Of a stretch of 64,000 nucleotides of DNA, positions 34,992 through 44,720 are shown piece after piece. The stretch is taken from NCBI RefSeq assembly GCF_000013865.1, contig NC_007948.1, forward strand, positions 3,968,001 to 4,032,000, written 5' to 3'. The stretch comes from Polaromonas sp. JS666. Its GTDB lineage: Bacteria > Pseudomonadota > Gammaproteobacteria > Burkholderiales > Burkholderiaceae_C. The first letter of the stretch is position 1. The number at the start of each line of letters is the position of its first letter. Below the pieces are notes generated by a model, which had not been told where the DNA came from, ran no database searches, and worked only from the letters and a program-made list of their open reading frames with translations. A program made the translations under genes and the position numbers.

Positions 34992-35912
34992 ATGACCACC
35001 AGAATCCGCGGCGTTCTCGCCCCTGTCCTGACACCTTTCAACCGGCGTTTGGAGCCTGATGTCAATCGCTTCATTGCCCACTGCCGCTGGCTGATCGACA
35101 ACCAGGTCAGCCTGGCCATTTTCGGCACCAATTCCGAAGCCGCTTCACTGTCGGTGAACGAGCGCCTGTCGATGACGGATGCGCTCTTGAGCGCCGGTAT
35201 TCCTGCGGCCCGCATGATGCCGGGCACGGGTGGCTGCTCGTTGGCCGATTCGGTCATCCTGACCAAACATGCGGTTGAAAACGGCGCCTTGGGTGCCTTG
35301 ATGTTGCCTCCGTTCTACTTCAAGGGTGTGTCCGACGAAGGCTTGTATGCCTATTACTCCGAGGTGATAGAGCGGGTTGGCAGCGATCGCCTGAAGGTCT
35401 ATCTCTACCACATCCCCCAACTCACGCAGGTGCCGATCACACTGAACCTGATCGAAACGCTGCGCAAGCGTTATCCCGACACGGTCGTTGGCGCCAAGGA
35501 CTCATCGGGCGACTGGCCAAACACCAAGGCCATGATCGACAACTTCGCAAAAGACGGTTTTGACGTCTTCCCTGCCAGTGAGTCGACGCTCTCCAAGGCG
35601 CTGCCGCTCGGTGCCGCCGGCTGCATCAGTGCCACCGTCAACATGAACCCTGGCGGAATCCATGCCTTGTACCAAGGCTGCAACAGCGCACAGGGCGAAA
35701 CCTTGCAGGCCAATGCGGACGTGATCCGCAAGATCTTCCAGGCGGTACCGATGATCCCGGCCATGAAGCGGGTGGTCGCCGAATTCTCTGCTGACCCCGG
35801 CTGGCAAGTGGTGCGTCCACCCCTGGTTGGGCTGGACGACAGCACCGCCCAAGGCGTGCTGACAGCCTTGCGTGACGCGCAATTCACCATGCCGGGTTAT
35901 CCGGGCCGCTAG
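34992..35912 (+). CDS. Dihydrodipicolinate synthase (DHDPS/NAL) family aldolase or dehydratase
   Basis: A 306-residue class I lyase of the DapA/NanA superfamily. The Schiff-base lysine is Lys169 (VVGAKDSSGDW), and Tyr139 (YLYHIPQ) matches the conserved catalytic tyrosine. The family covers DHDPS, N-acetylneuraminate lyase, 2-keto-3-deoxygluconate aldolase and 5-dehydro-4-deoxyglucarate dehydratase. Next to a dehydratase, lactonase and sugar importer, a keto-deoxy sugar-acid aldolase or dehydratase is more likely than lysine synthesis. ATG 34992 begins the conserved MTTRIRGVLAPVLTPF. A decayed second copy of its C-terminal third lies at 42301-42657. Confidence 0.85.
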   Translation: MTTRIRGVLAPVLTPFNRRLEPDVNRFIAHCRWLIDNQVSLAIFGTNSEAASLSVNERLSMTDALLSAGIPAARMMPGTGGCSLADSVILTKHAVENGALGALMLPPFYFKGVSDEGLYAYYSEVIERVGSDRLKVYLYHIPQLTQVPITLNLIETLRKRYPDTVVGAKDSSGDWPNTKAMIDNFAKDGFDVFPASESTLSKALPLGAAGCISATVNMNPGGIHALYQGCNSAQGETLQANADVIRKIFQAVPMIPAMKRVVAEFSADPGWQVVRPPLVGLDDSTAQGVLTALRDAQFTMPGYPGR

Positions 35913-35974
35913 GCGATCGGCGATCGGCGCACCACAACCAAACGAAACCACCCACCAACAACGAGGAGACAACC

Positions 35975-37297
35975 ATGCCTTTGCCCAGATTCCTTCCTTC
36001 CGCAGTTTTCGTCCAGCGCTTCGTGCCTGCTCTGGCTGGCGCGCTGGCTTGCGCCGCCCTGGCTGGCCCTGTGCTGGCCCAGACCTCGCAGCAAACCATC
36101 ACCATGTGGAGTCATTGGCCCGACGAGCAGTCCAAGCGCGGCTTTGTCGAAGAGCGCGTGAAAAAGTTCGAGGCCGCCACACCGCAATGCAAAGTCAATC
36201 TTCAATTCGTCCAGAAGTCCGACCTCTATGCGTCGGTCAAGACCTCGGTGCGAACGGGGCAGGCACCCGACATCTTCTGGCTTGAGCCCGACGAAATTGC
36301 CTTCGCGAAGAGCGGTTACCTGGAGCCGCTGGACGGCCACATCAACCTCAACAACCTGGAAGACTGGGCACGCCAGTCCTGGAGCCATAACGGCAAGGTC
36401 TACGGACTGCCGGTGGAGGCCTACACGGTGGAGCTGTACTACAACAGGGACCTGATGAAGAAAGTTGGCGTGACGCCCCCGCCTGGCATGCAGATGTCGC
36501 AGGCGCAATTCACGGACCTGGTGAAGAAGACCGCCGCCGCAGGCATCACACCGGTGGCCTCAGGCGTGGGGGACCGCCCCTACCCTGGCGCCTATCTGCT
36601 TCAGGAGATGCTCCTGCGCAAACTGGGGCTTGACGACTATCGCGCGTTGCTGACGGGGAAGCTGTCGTTCACTGACCCGCGTGTCATCGAAACCATGAAC
36701 TGGATCAAGGAGCTGGTGGATGCCGGCGCCTACCCGAAGAGCTTTTCGACGCTCAAGCTCGGCGAGTCGCACTACTACTTTCACACCAATCCGGGCGCCA
36801 TGATGTTCCCGATCGCCAGCTGGTACACCGGCCGCGCTTTCGTTTCAGCGGAAAAAGGGGGGCAGCCGCAAGGATTCCCACTCGGCCTGATGAAGTATCC
36901 GGCAGTCAACGGTGCGAAATGCCCGGAATGCAAGACACTCGCCGTCGGTGGCAGCTACGTGATGTACTCGCGCAGCAAGAATAAAGAGTGCGCGGGCAAG
37001 CTCCTCAACTCGATCGCCACTGTGGAAAATGGCAACAAGTGGATGGAGGAAGTGCTGCTGCAGACCGGCGTGCGCACGGACCCTTCGCGTATACAGAGCA
37101 TTCACGCGCAGTACTTCAAGGACCTGCAGGACCGCAGCATCGGCGCAAAATTCTTCATCGGCACACCACTGCACTACATGAGCGGCAAGTGCGGGGACAC
37201 CTTTTCGCAGGTACTCAATCGCGCCTTTCCCGCCGGTCTGATCAGCGTCAAGGACGCGGCTGGCCAGATGGACGCAGCTTGCAAAGCGGCTTCCTGA
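35975..37297 (+). CDS. Sugar ABC transporter substrate-binding protein (CUT1 type)
   Basis: A 440-residue extracellular solute-binding protein family 1 member. A signal peptide ends GPVLA-QTSQQ. The mature protein starts with TITMWSHWPDEQSKRGFVEE and has the RTGQAPDIFWLEPDEIAFAK segment, as in maltose- and glycerol-phosphate-type binding proteins. ATG is preceded by GAGGAG. It is the first component of a complete importer whose two permeases and ATPase follow. It carries cysteine pairs (CPECKTL) that may form a disulfide. The ligand is probably a sugar or sugar acid; it cannot be named. Confidence 0.9.
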   Translation: MPLPRFLPSAVFVQRFVPALAGALACAALAGPVLAQTSQQTITMWSHWPDEQSKRGFVEERVKKFEAATPQCKVNLQFVQKSDLYASVKTSVRTGQAPDIFWLEPDEIAFAKSGYLEPLDGHINLNNLEDWARQSWSHNGKVYGLPVEAYTVELYYNRDLMKKVGVTPPPGMQMSQAQFTDLVKKTAAAGITPVASGVGDRPYPGAYLLQEMLLRKLGLDDYRALLTGKLSFTDPRVIETMNWIKELVDAGAYPKSFSTLKLGESHYYFHTNPGAMMFPIASWYTGRAFVSAEKGGQPQGFPLGLMKYPAVNGAKCPECKTLAVGGSYVMYSRSKNKECAGKLLNSIATVENGNKWMEEVLLQTGVRTDPSRIQSIHAQYFKDLQDRSIGAKFFIGTPLHYMSGKCGDTFSQVLNRAFPAGLISVKDAAGQMDAACKAAS

Positions 37298-37309
37298 CGT
37301 TTTTCCGAG

Positions 37310-38293
37310 ATGCCGTCCATGTCCAATTCCATTTCGAACGCCTTGCCCGCCCCAAAACCCGGTTGGCGCCCGAAACTCGGCGCGTTGCTGGCGCCACCCG
37401 AGGCTGACTCGCGGCGCACCTCATGGCCGACCCTGATGCTGTTTCTCGCACCGGCGCTTCTGGTGTACGCGGCGCTGACGGCCTATCCCGTGGTGCGGAC
37501 GTTCTACAACAGCTTTTTCATCATCAACGACATCGCCTCGTCGGATTTCGTGGGCCTGGCCCATTTCGCCGAGGTGTTCCGTGACGCCACCTTTCTTGCG
37601 GCGGTGCGCAACACGGCCATCTGGTCCACCGTGGCACCGTTTCTCGATGTCATCACCGGTTTATTGCTGGCACTCTGTCTGTACGCGGGTGTGCCGTTCG
37701 CCCGTTTTCTGCGGGTGGCCTGGTTCACGCCGGTGCTGCTGTCCTATGTGGTGGTCGGAATCATGTGGGTCTGGATCTACAACTACGACTGGGGCGTGGT
37801 CAACGTCGCCCTGCGCAACGTCGGCTTGGGGCATTGGGCGCAGGCCTGGATCGGCGACCCCAGCTTCGCGCTGGCCTCGCTCATGGTGACACATGCCTGG
37901 AAATGGGCGGGCTTCAACATGGTGGTCTGCCTCGCCGCCCTTCATTCACTGCCCTCCGAGGTGCTCGAAGCCGCTGAACTCGACAACTGCGGCTGGTGGG
38001 ACAAGCTGGTGCACGTCATCGTGCCCATGCTGTGGCCGACCCTGCTCAACCTCTACATCCTGGCCTTCATTGGCAAGATGAAGGTGTTTGACCTGGTCTG
38101 GATCATGACCGAGGGTGGCCCCGTGTGGTCTACCGAGACGGTATCTACCTATGTGTACAAGCGTGCCTTCAACTGGAACACCTTCGACCTCGGCTATCCG
38201 TCGGCCATCGCCGTGGTGTGGTTCTTTGTGGTGGTGGGCTTCGTTGTGTTCTTCAACGTGCTGTTTCGCCGCCGCGAACGTCTGGAATACTAA
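37310..38293 (+). CDS. Sugar ABC transporter permease (UgpA/MalF-type)
   Basis: A 327-residue inner-membrane permease with six or so hydrophobic segments after a 40-residue cytoplasmic N-terminus. The permease loop is AAELDNCGWWDKLVHVIVPM (about residues 222-241), the EAA motif that contacts the ATPase. It follows the binding-protein gene by 12 bases and precedes the second permease by two bases. An alternative start is ATG 37319. It forms a heterodimeric channel with the next gene product. Confidence 0.9.
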   Translation: MPSMSNSISNALPAPKPGWRPKLGALLAPPEADSRRTSWPTLMLFLAPALLVYAALTAYPVVRTFYNSFFIINDIASSDFVGLAHFAEVFRDATFLAAVRNTAIWSTVAPFLDVITGLLLALCLYAGVPFARFLRVAWFTPVLLSYVVVGIMWVWIYNYDWGVVNVALRNVGLGHWAQAWIGDPSFALASLMVTHAWKWAGFNMVVCLAALHSLPSEVLEAAELDNCGWWDKLVHVIVPMLWPTLLNLYILAFIGKMKVFDLVWIMTEGGPVWSTETVSTYVYKRAFNWNTFDLGYPSAIAVVWFFVVVGFVVFFNVLFRRRERLEY

Positions 38294-38295
38294 AA

Positions 38296-39147
38296 ATGCG
38301 TGCTTCCAACTCCTTTGGCGACTCGGTTTCGCGCCTGCTGCGACAGGGCGGGCTGATGGCTGTCATCGTCCTGTACACCCTGTACTCGGCGATGCCCTTC
38401 GTCTGGCTTGGCTCGATGTCGCTGCGCACCACGTCCGAGATCAGCGCCGCGCACTTTGCCTGGCCGCAAACGCTGCACTGGGAAAAATTCCGTGTCGCCT
38501 GGGTTGACTCCAACTTTGCGCAGTATTTCTGGAACAGCACGCTGGTGGTGGGCGCGGCCGTGGCCATCGTGACCCTGTTCGGTGCAGCCGCTGCCCACTG
38601 CCTGGCGCGCTACAACTTTCGTGGCAACCGGCTCGTGTACTTCACCCTGTTCAGCTCCATCGTCTTTCCACCACAAATTATCCTGATCTCCTTGTTCCAG
38701 GTGCTGGTGGAATTCGACCTGTACAACACGCGTCTGGGTCTCACCCTGGTGTATGTCGGTTTGCAGCTTCCGTTGACCGTGTACCTGCTGGAAGGCTTTT
38801 TCGCCCGCATCCCGCAGGACCTGTTTGACGCGGCCAAGATCGACGGTTATTCAGACTTCGAGATCTTTTGGAAAATCGTTCTGCCGGTGGGCATGCCCGC
38901 CATCGCCACCACCATCATCCTGAATTTCATTCAACTGTGGAACGAATTCCTGTTTGCGGTGGTGCTGGTCAGCGAACCGGGCCTGCGCACACTGCCCATC
39001 GGCATCCGCGCTTTCATGGGCGACTACTTCCAGGACATCGGAATGATTGCCACCGGAATGATGATCGCCATCATCCCGGTCGTGATTGTCTACGCCTTCT
39101 TCTCGGAAAAGCTCATTCAGGGGATGACAGCCGGCGCCGTGAAATAA
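38296..39147 (+). CDS. Sugar ABC transporter permease (UgpE/MalG-type)
   Basis: A 283-residue permease of the MalG group. About six membrane segments are visible, with the EAA loop DAAKIDGYSDFEIFWKIVLP (about residues 177-196) and the typical C-terminal FFSEKLIQGMTAGAVK, a standard ending for this family. The ORF is open far upstream in the same frame, but ATG 38296 lies two bases after the first permease stop and begins the family-like region. It is the partner permease of the CUT1 importer. Confidence 0.9.
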   Translation: MRASNSFGDSVSRLLRQGGLMAVIVLYTLYSAMPFVWLGSMSLRTTSEISAAHFAWPQTLHWEKFRVAWVDSNFAQYFWNSTLVVGAAVAIVTLFGAAAAHCLARYNFRGNRLVYFTLFSSIVFPPQIILISLFQVLVEFDLYNTRLGLTLVYVGLQLPLTVYLLEGFFARIPQDLFDAAKIDGYSDFEIFWKIVLPVGMPAIATTIILNFIQLWNEFLFAVVLVSEPGLRTLPIGIRAFMGDYFQDIGMIATGMMIAIIPVVIVYAFFSEKLIQGMTAGAVK

Positions 39148-39189
39148 GCCCGCTCATCGTTCACTTGCCCACACAACGGAGAAACCCAA

Positions 39190-40302
<1,113 letters not shown>

Positions 40303-40304
40303 GC

Positions 40305-41330
40305 ATGGACGCAACACAGACACCACAGACACACCAGGCCCAGCCGTTGCGGATCGGCCTCATCGGCGCAGGCTGGGTCACCCAGCATCACCTGGCAGGC
40401 TGGCGGCAACACGCATCGCGCGCCCGGGTGGTGTCCATCACCGACCCCCATACGGCGCAGGCACAAGCGCGAGCCAGCGCCTTTGGCATCGACCAGGTCT
40501 TCGCCAACGCCGAACAGATGCTCGACCGGGGCGACCTCGATGCCGTGGATGTGGCGGCGCCACGCGAAACCCACGCGGAACTGGTGCGCCTGGCCGCGCG
40601 GCACGGCCTGCCCGTGCTGTGCCAGAAGCCACTGGCACCGACCTATGAAGAAGCTTGCGCACTGGTCGCCGAAACCCAGGACTGCACGCGCCTGATGGTG
40701 CATGAGAACTGGCGCTTCAGACCCTATTACCGCCAAATCTCCCGCTGGCTGCACGAGCAGCGCATCGGCCAGGTGGTACAGGCGCAAATGAGCCTTTTGA
40801 CCTCGGGTCTCATTCCAGATGGACAAGGCAGGTATGCCGCCCTCGACCGCCAGCCGTTCGTGGCAACGCTCCAACGCGCGCTGGTCATGGAGATCCTGAT
40901 TCACCACATCGACACACTGCGTTTCCTGCTGGGTGATCTGCGGCTGGTTCATGCCCGTCTGGGCAAGGGCTGCAGCGCCATGGCGGGAGAAGACCGCGCG
41001 TCGCTCGTTTTCGAGAGCACCAGCGGTGCGGCGGTAAGCCTTCTGGCCAACCTGCGCGTGTGGGGTGAACCCGAAGCCAAACCTGATGAACTGTTGCTGG
41101 TCGGTGAGCGCGGCTGCATCCGCTTATCCGGTGATTCGCTGCGCTGCCAGGGAGATCAGCCAGAACAGCTTCACTACGACCTGCCGGCCTGCTACACCGA
41201 ATCCTACGCCGCAACCATCGGCCACTTCATTGATGCGCTGGGTGATGGCGGACCGTTCGAGACCAGTCCACAAGACAATCTCCAGACGCTGCGTCTGGTG
41301 GAGGAGATCTACAGCTTCTCCCGCAATTAG
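40305..41330 (+). CDS. Gfo/Idh/MocA-family oxidoreductase
   Basis: A 341-residue NAD(P)-dependent dehydrogenase of the glucose-fructose oxidoreductase/inositol dehydrogenase superfamily. The N-terminal Rossmann motif is GLIGAGWVTQHHLAGW (about residues 16-31). The family EKP motif appears as CQKPLAPT, keeping the lysine, and a HHIDTLRFLLGDL segment supplies the catalytic-histidine region. In the pathway it could oxidise the imported sugar to a lactone, which the neighbouring COG3618 protein could open. It follows the ABC ATPase gene by two bases, within the same operon. Confidence 0.87.
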   Translation: MDATQTPQTHQAQPLRIGLIGAGWVTQHHLAGWRQHASRARVVSITDPHTAQAQARASAFGIDQVFANAEQMLDRGDLDAVDVAAPRETHAELVRLAARHGLPVLCQKPLAPTYEEACALVAETQDCTRLMVHENWRFRPYYRQISRWLHEQRIGQVVQAQMSLLTSGLIPDGQGRYAALDRQPFVATLQRALVMEILIHHIDTLRFLLGDLRLVHARLGKGCSAMAGEDRASLVFESTSGAAVSLLANLRVWGEPEAKPDELLLVGERGCIRLSGDSLRCQGDQPEQLHYDLPACYTESYAATIGHFIDALGDGGPFETSPQDNLQTLRLVEEIYSFSRN

Positions 41331-41424
41331 CCCGACCGGATCCGCCCTCCCTTTTTTTGCCATGACGACCACACCATGCATTGACACTCTGAGTGGGTCT
41401 CATCCACCAATTCGAAAGCAACAG

Positions 41425-42276
41425 ATGAAGTTTTCGTCGGGTTCGAACTCTCCCGGCATCAGGGTGCCTCCCGGCGCTATCGACTGCCATCACCATATTT
41501 ACGATGCGCGCTACCCTGCAGCGGAGAACGCCACCCTCAGGCCGGCCGACGCCTTGATCGCCGATTACCGCGCGCTGCAAGCGCGCATTGGCACCACCCG
41601 CAACGTGATCGTGCAACCCTCCACCTATGGCGTAGACAACCGCCTGCTGGTCGAGTCGCTCGCCGCATTCGGGCTGGAGAATGCGCGGGGTGTCGCTGTC
41701 GTCAACACCAGCGTGACCGACGGCGAGCTCAAGCAACTGCACGACGCTGGCGTGCGCGGCATTCGGTTCAACCTGGCGCCTCCCGGCACCACCACGCTCG
41801 ACATGGTGCGCCCGCTCGCACGACGCATTGCGCCCATGGGCTGGCATATTCAGCTCAATGCACCGTCGGCAGCGCTACTCGATGCCAAATCAGTCTGGAG
41901 CGATCTGCCCGTTCCCGTGGTGTTCGACCACCTGGGCCGTGTGCCGCAACCGGGCGCTGCCAACCATCCCACCTTCGCCATGATTCGTGGACTGCTTCAG
42001 CAGGGCAAGGCCTATGTCAAACTTTCCGGGTTCTACAACGAGTCCAACGTCGGCTACCCGTCCTATTCAGACAGCGTGCAAGTGGCTACCCTCTATGCCA
42101 AGGAAGCGCCCGAACGTGTGGTCTGGGGAAGCGACTGGCCGCACCCCACCGAAAAAGACAAGGGCTATCCAGACGACGCCCATTTGATCGATTTGCTGTC
42201 CGAAGTCGTACCCGACGAGGCGGCCCGCCATCGCATTCTGGTGGACACCCCGGCAAGGCTGTACCAGTTCGCATGA
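41425..42276 (+). CDS. COG3618 amidohydrolase-family protein, sugar-lactonase/lactone-isomerase-like
   Basis: A 283-residue TIM-barrel amidohydrolase. It starts KFSSGSNSPGIRVPPGAIDC with HHHIYD following (metal-binding His pair). It also has VFDHLGR and the C-terminal VVWGSDWPHPTEKDKGYPDD with the usual Asp. The pattern is close to D-galactarolactone isomerase, 2-pyrone-4,6-dicarboxylate lactonase and fuconolactonase. With the adjacent Gfo/Idh dehydrogenase it probably opens or rearranges a sugar lactone. ATG 41425 fits related proteins; an in-frame ATG at 41362 would add 21 residues. There is no strong ribosome-binding site for either. Confidence 0.82.
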   Translation: MKFSSGSNSPGIRVPPGAIDCHHHIYDARYPAAENATLRPADALIADYRALQARIGTTRNVIVQPSTYGVDNRLLVESLAAFGLENARGVAVVNTSVTDGELKQLHDAGVRGIRFNLAPPGTTTLDMVRPLARRIAPMGWHIQLNAPSAALLDAKSVWSDLPVPVVFDHLGRVPQPGAANHPTFAMIRGLLQQGKAYVKLSGFYNESNVGYPSYSDSVQVATLYAKEAPERVVWGSDWPHPTEKDKGYPDDAHLIDLLSEVVPDEAARHRILVDTPARLYQFA

Positions 42277-42300
42277 GCCCTGGACGGTTCCCGGCTGAGC

Positions 42301-42657
42301 TTTGACGTATTCCCGGCCAGTGAGTCAACGCCGTCCAAGGCCTTGCCGCTCGGCGCCGCAGGCTGTACCAGTGCCACCGTGAACATGAACCCGGCGGGCA
42401 TCCGCGCTGTCTATGAGAAGAACTGGAGTACCGCGACGGGCGAAGAGCTTCAGGCCAAGGCCGACGTTGTTCGACAAATCTTCGAGGCGATGCCCATGAT
42501 CCCCGCCATGAAGCGGGTCGTCGCCGGGCTTTCAAACTATCCTCGGTGGGGCGCGGTTCGCCCGCCGCTGTGGGCATTGAACGACAGCGCCGCAACGGAT
42601 TTTTTCAAAGCCCCCGGCAAGGCAGGATTTGACATGCCCGCCTATCCGAAGGCCTGA
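42301..42657 (+). pseudogene. C-terminal remnant of a second DHDPS-family gene
   Basis: The frame reads FDVFPASEST, then LPLGAAGC and NMNPAGI, and onwards to a natural stop at 42657. It matches the last third of the intact DHDPS-family protein encoded at 34992-35912 almost position for position (same FDVFPASEST, MNP and MIPAMKRVVA stretches) but with many substitutions. The start, the Schiff-base lysine and the barrel N-terminal two thirds are absent. It is therefore a relic of a duplicated or earlier-acquired paralogue, fused by deletion to the end of the lactonase gene 24 bases upstream. Confidence 0.8.
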
Positions 42658-42865
42658 CAGACCGTTGATTTCCCGCCCCTTGCCCCGATTTGGGATGCGC
42701 CCTGGCATGTGAACCGCAGGGCGCTGGACATTGCCGTTGTCAGTCAAGGGAAACATCCATGACGATTACAGGTCGCTCAATCCCGTTTTTAAGATGCGAG
42801 ATTTCGCCATTCCGCCTTCGTCAGCGATTTGGGCTCAAAAATATCACCTCGGTCAATGTCTCCAT

Positions 42866-42898
42866 GCGCGCACATGCGGGACTGGTGTTTCAGTCAAA
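42866..42898. repeat. Possible attR, imperfect copy of the prfC 3' end
   Basis: The right copy of the 33-bp repeat: 29 of 33 bases match 29136-29168, including CTGGTGTTTCAGTCAAA at 42882-42898 exactly. The frame still reads AHAGLVFQSK, the conserved RF3 C-terminus. No gene is supported in 42658-42989. Confidence 0.55.
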
Positions 42899-42939
42899 AA
42901 TTCAGTGTTATAGCCCAATAAACGCGGTTGCGATCAGCT

Positions 42940-42953
42940 GCTATTTTTATAGC
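42940..42953. repeat. Short palindrome GCTAT-TTTT-ATAGC
   Basis: A perfect 5-bp-arm palindrome with a four-T loop, belonging to the scattered GCTAT/ATAGC elements of this window. It lies between the possible attR and the end of the DUF3616 gene. Confidence 0.55.
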
Positions 42954-42989
42954 ATATGCTTGTCTGGATACGGTAACCCCAGTACCAGA

Positions 42990-43922
42990 TCAAGGCGCGA
43001 TCTGCAGTTGCCCAGGGTCGAGCAGCACAAAACGGGCGAAGCGCCCTTCTTTGCGGCTACCGTCGTCACTGACGATGACAACTCGGGGTGCGCCATCGAT
43101 GACCGCCGGGCTCACCCCTTCCGCGCGCTCGAAACCCTGCAAGCCTGGAACAGAGACGCGGCGCGCCGGCACACCGGACTGCCCGCTCCAGAACCAGAGC
43201 TTGAACTCATCTGGCTCGCGCGAGGCTGGGCCACTGATGACCAGGTATCCCTCGAGCGACGTCATCCAGGACATGCCGCGAATCCCGTCCCCGCCAAGGT
43301 CCAGCGCCTGCAGCGTGCTTGACACCCGCGGTGCCTCGTCTGCTTCAAAAATCGCAGCAAGATTTTCAACGCTGGCGATGATGGCATGACTGCCCTGCAG
43401 CGGACTGCGAAATCCAACCAGCAATCGCTGCTGGTCCGGGGAGATCTCCAGCGCCTCAATGTTGAATCCACCGCTGGTTTTGACATCTTCAATCTGGGCA
43501 GCGGCTGCGAGCAGCGGATGCGCCGCCACCAAAGCGCGCTTCAGTCCGTTGACCACGATGGGCTCAACCACGCGGTTGGCTTCGATTCGGAACCGTACCA
43601 ATTTGTCACGCGACTTCTTCTCGTCGCCGACGTCGTCCCGCGAATGCGACGTGACCGCATAGAGGTACCCCGATGCATCAAGGGCGAGCCCTTCAAGGTC
43701 GTCCAGCTTCCAGAAGGGATCACCGGATTGGAACCATCCCGGGCTCAGCGACGTGCGCTTGACACGCCCGCTGGCGTCAATAGTCACCAGACTGAAGGGA
43801 TGCTTCTTCTCATCTTCAACCACGAGGAAACGCCCATCCGGCAACTGCTGGATGGCAGATGGCTCATAGAGACCGGTCAGGGGCAGGAACATGGGAATAG
43901 TGTTCTGCGTCATGACGGTCAT
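42990..43922 (-). CDS. DUF3616-like beta-propeller protein of unknown function
   Basis: A 310-residue protein without a clear signal peptide. Repeated beta-rich segments with D-rich turns (EPSAIQQLPDGRFLVVEDEKK, then DLEGLALDASGYLYAVTSHS, then ALEISPDQQRLLVGFRSP) suggest a propeller fold similar to SMP-30/DUF3616 proteins. No catalytic set can be named. GAGAG precedes the ATG at 43922; an internal ATG at 43913 is equally possible. It lies alone on the minus strand just beyond the putative island edge. Confidence 0.65.
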   Translation of the reverse strand: MTVMTQNTIPMFLPLTGLYEPSAIQQLPDGRFLVVEDEKKHPFSLVTIDASGRVKRTSLSPGWFQSGDPFWKLDDLEGLALDASGYLYAVTSHSRDDVGDEKKSRDKLVRFRIEANRVVEPIVVNGLKRALVAAHPLLAAAAQIEDVKTSGGFNIEALEISPDQQRLLVGFRSPLQGSHAIIASVENLAAIFEADEAPRVSSTLQALDLGGDGIRGMSWMTSLEGYLVISGPASREPDEFKLWFWSGQSGVPARRVSVPGLQGFERAEGVSPAVIDGAPRVVIVSDDGSRKEGRFARFVLLDPGQLQIAP

Positions 43923-44141
43923 TGTCTCTCGCGGTAAATGTTTCGGGTAGCGGAAATCCCGTGAAGGAGCCGCATGTACCGCACGGCCCTCGATGGCTGG
44001 TTGATTGGTACAGGAGTGGAAGGGGTGACGACGTGTTGCATCGACCGGTTGAATCCGCCCAGCGAAAGCCGGTGTTGGCCAATGTCAGCCTCCTGGATAC
44101 CCAGCAAACAAATCGACGCCAGTCGGCGTCACTACCGTTGT

Positions 44142-44615
44142 CTAGTCCTCACCGCGCATCGTGGTCACCTTCACCACTCGCAGTACCGGGCGCCCGTCGA
44201 CCAATACCGGGTGATGGTGGTCATCAGCCAGGAGCACGCCGATTTCATGCACGCCGGCGGCTGTCGGGCAGTGACCGAAGCGAGCCTTGACGAGGTCGCC
44301 GCCGGTATCGCTGTTCATGCTGTTGTAGGGGCGGCCGGGGATATTGCAGCTGTCGCCCGCCGGGTCGATCTTCATGTGGATATGGCCACATCGCGGTGTG
44401 TTTCCGCACTGCCCCGCGGCACGAAGCACGAAATTACTGCGCACAACGACCCCGACAGCAGCTTCAGCATCGTTGCCCAGCGAAATGACTGCGCCTTCGG
44501 GCGGCCACACGATTTCGAGAGTCGGTGCCTCCTGTGCGGCGGCACAGGTGCTGATCGCGACCAAAAAGGCAGCAAGCAGTGAGTGGAAGATAGCAGCGCG
44601 GGTGATGAAGTTCAT
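44142..44615 (-). CDS. Small secreted protein with His- and Cys-rich motifs
   Basis: A 157-residue protein with a signal peptide ending STCAAA-QEAP, so exported to the periplasm or beyond. The mature part contains CGNTPRCGHIHMKIDPAGDSC (about residues 70-90), a further Cys (GHCPTAAGVHEIGV), and DDHHHPV near the C-terminus. The paired cysteines and clustered histidines suggest a disulfide-stabilised beta-sandwich that may bind a metal such as copper, but no family is recognised. It is divergent from the TetR regulator encoded at 44721-45425, which may control it. Confidence 0.65.
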   Translation of the reverse strand: MNFITRAAIFHSLLAAFLVAISTCAAAQEAPTLEIVWPPEGAVISLGNDAEAAVGVVVRSNFVLRAAGQCGNTPRCGHIHMKIDPAGDSCNIPGRPYNSMNSDTGGDLVKARFGHCPTAAGVHEIGVLLADDHHHPVLVDGRPVLRVVKVTTMRGED

Positions 44616-44687
44616 GGCGGTCCTGGGTTAACTGGCGACGATGTAATCGGTGAATACATCTGCATTGAATTCTAACCCTAAAATAAT

Positions 44688-44701
44688 CAATGCTTACATT
44701 G
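44688..44701. promoter_or_regulatory. Palindromic operator candidate before the TetR gene
   Basis: CAATG and CATTG form 5-bp arms around CTTA, 19 bases before the TetR start and between two divergent genes. This is the typical place for TetR autoregulation. Confidence 0.4.
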
Positions 44702-44720
44702 TCTTAGCACCGAATCCCCA

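Noticed and set aside
42690..43322. 210-residue plus-strand frame that includes the prfC-like end
   Set aside because: Only about ten residues match RF3. The rest overlaps the DUF3616 gene in antisense and is not a real fusion protein.
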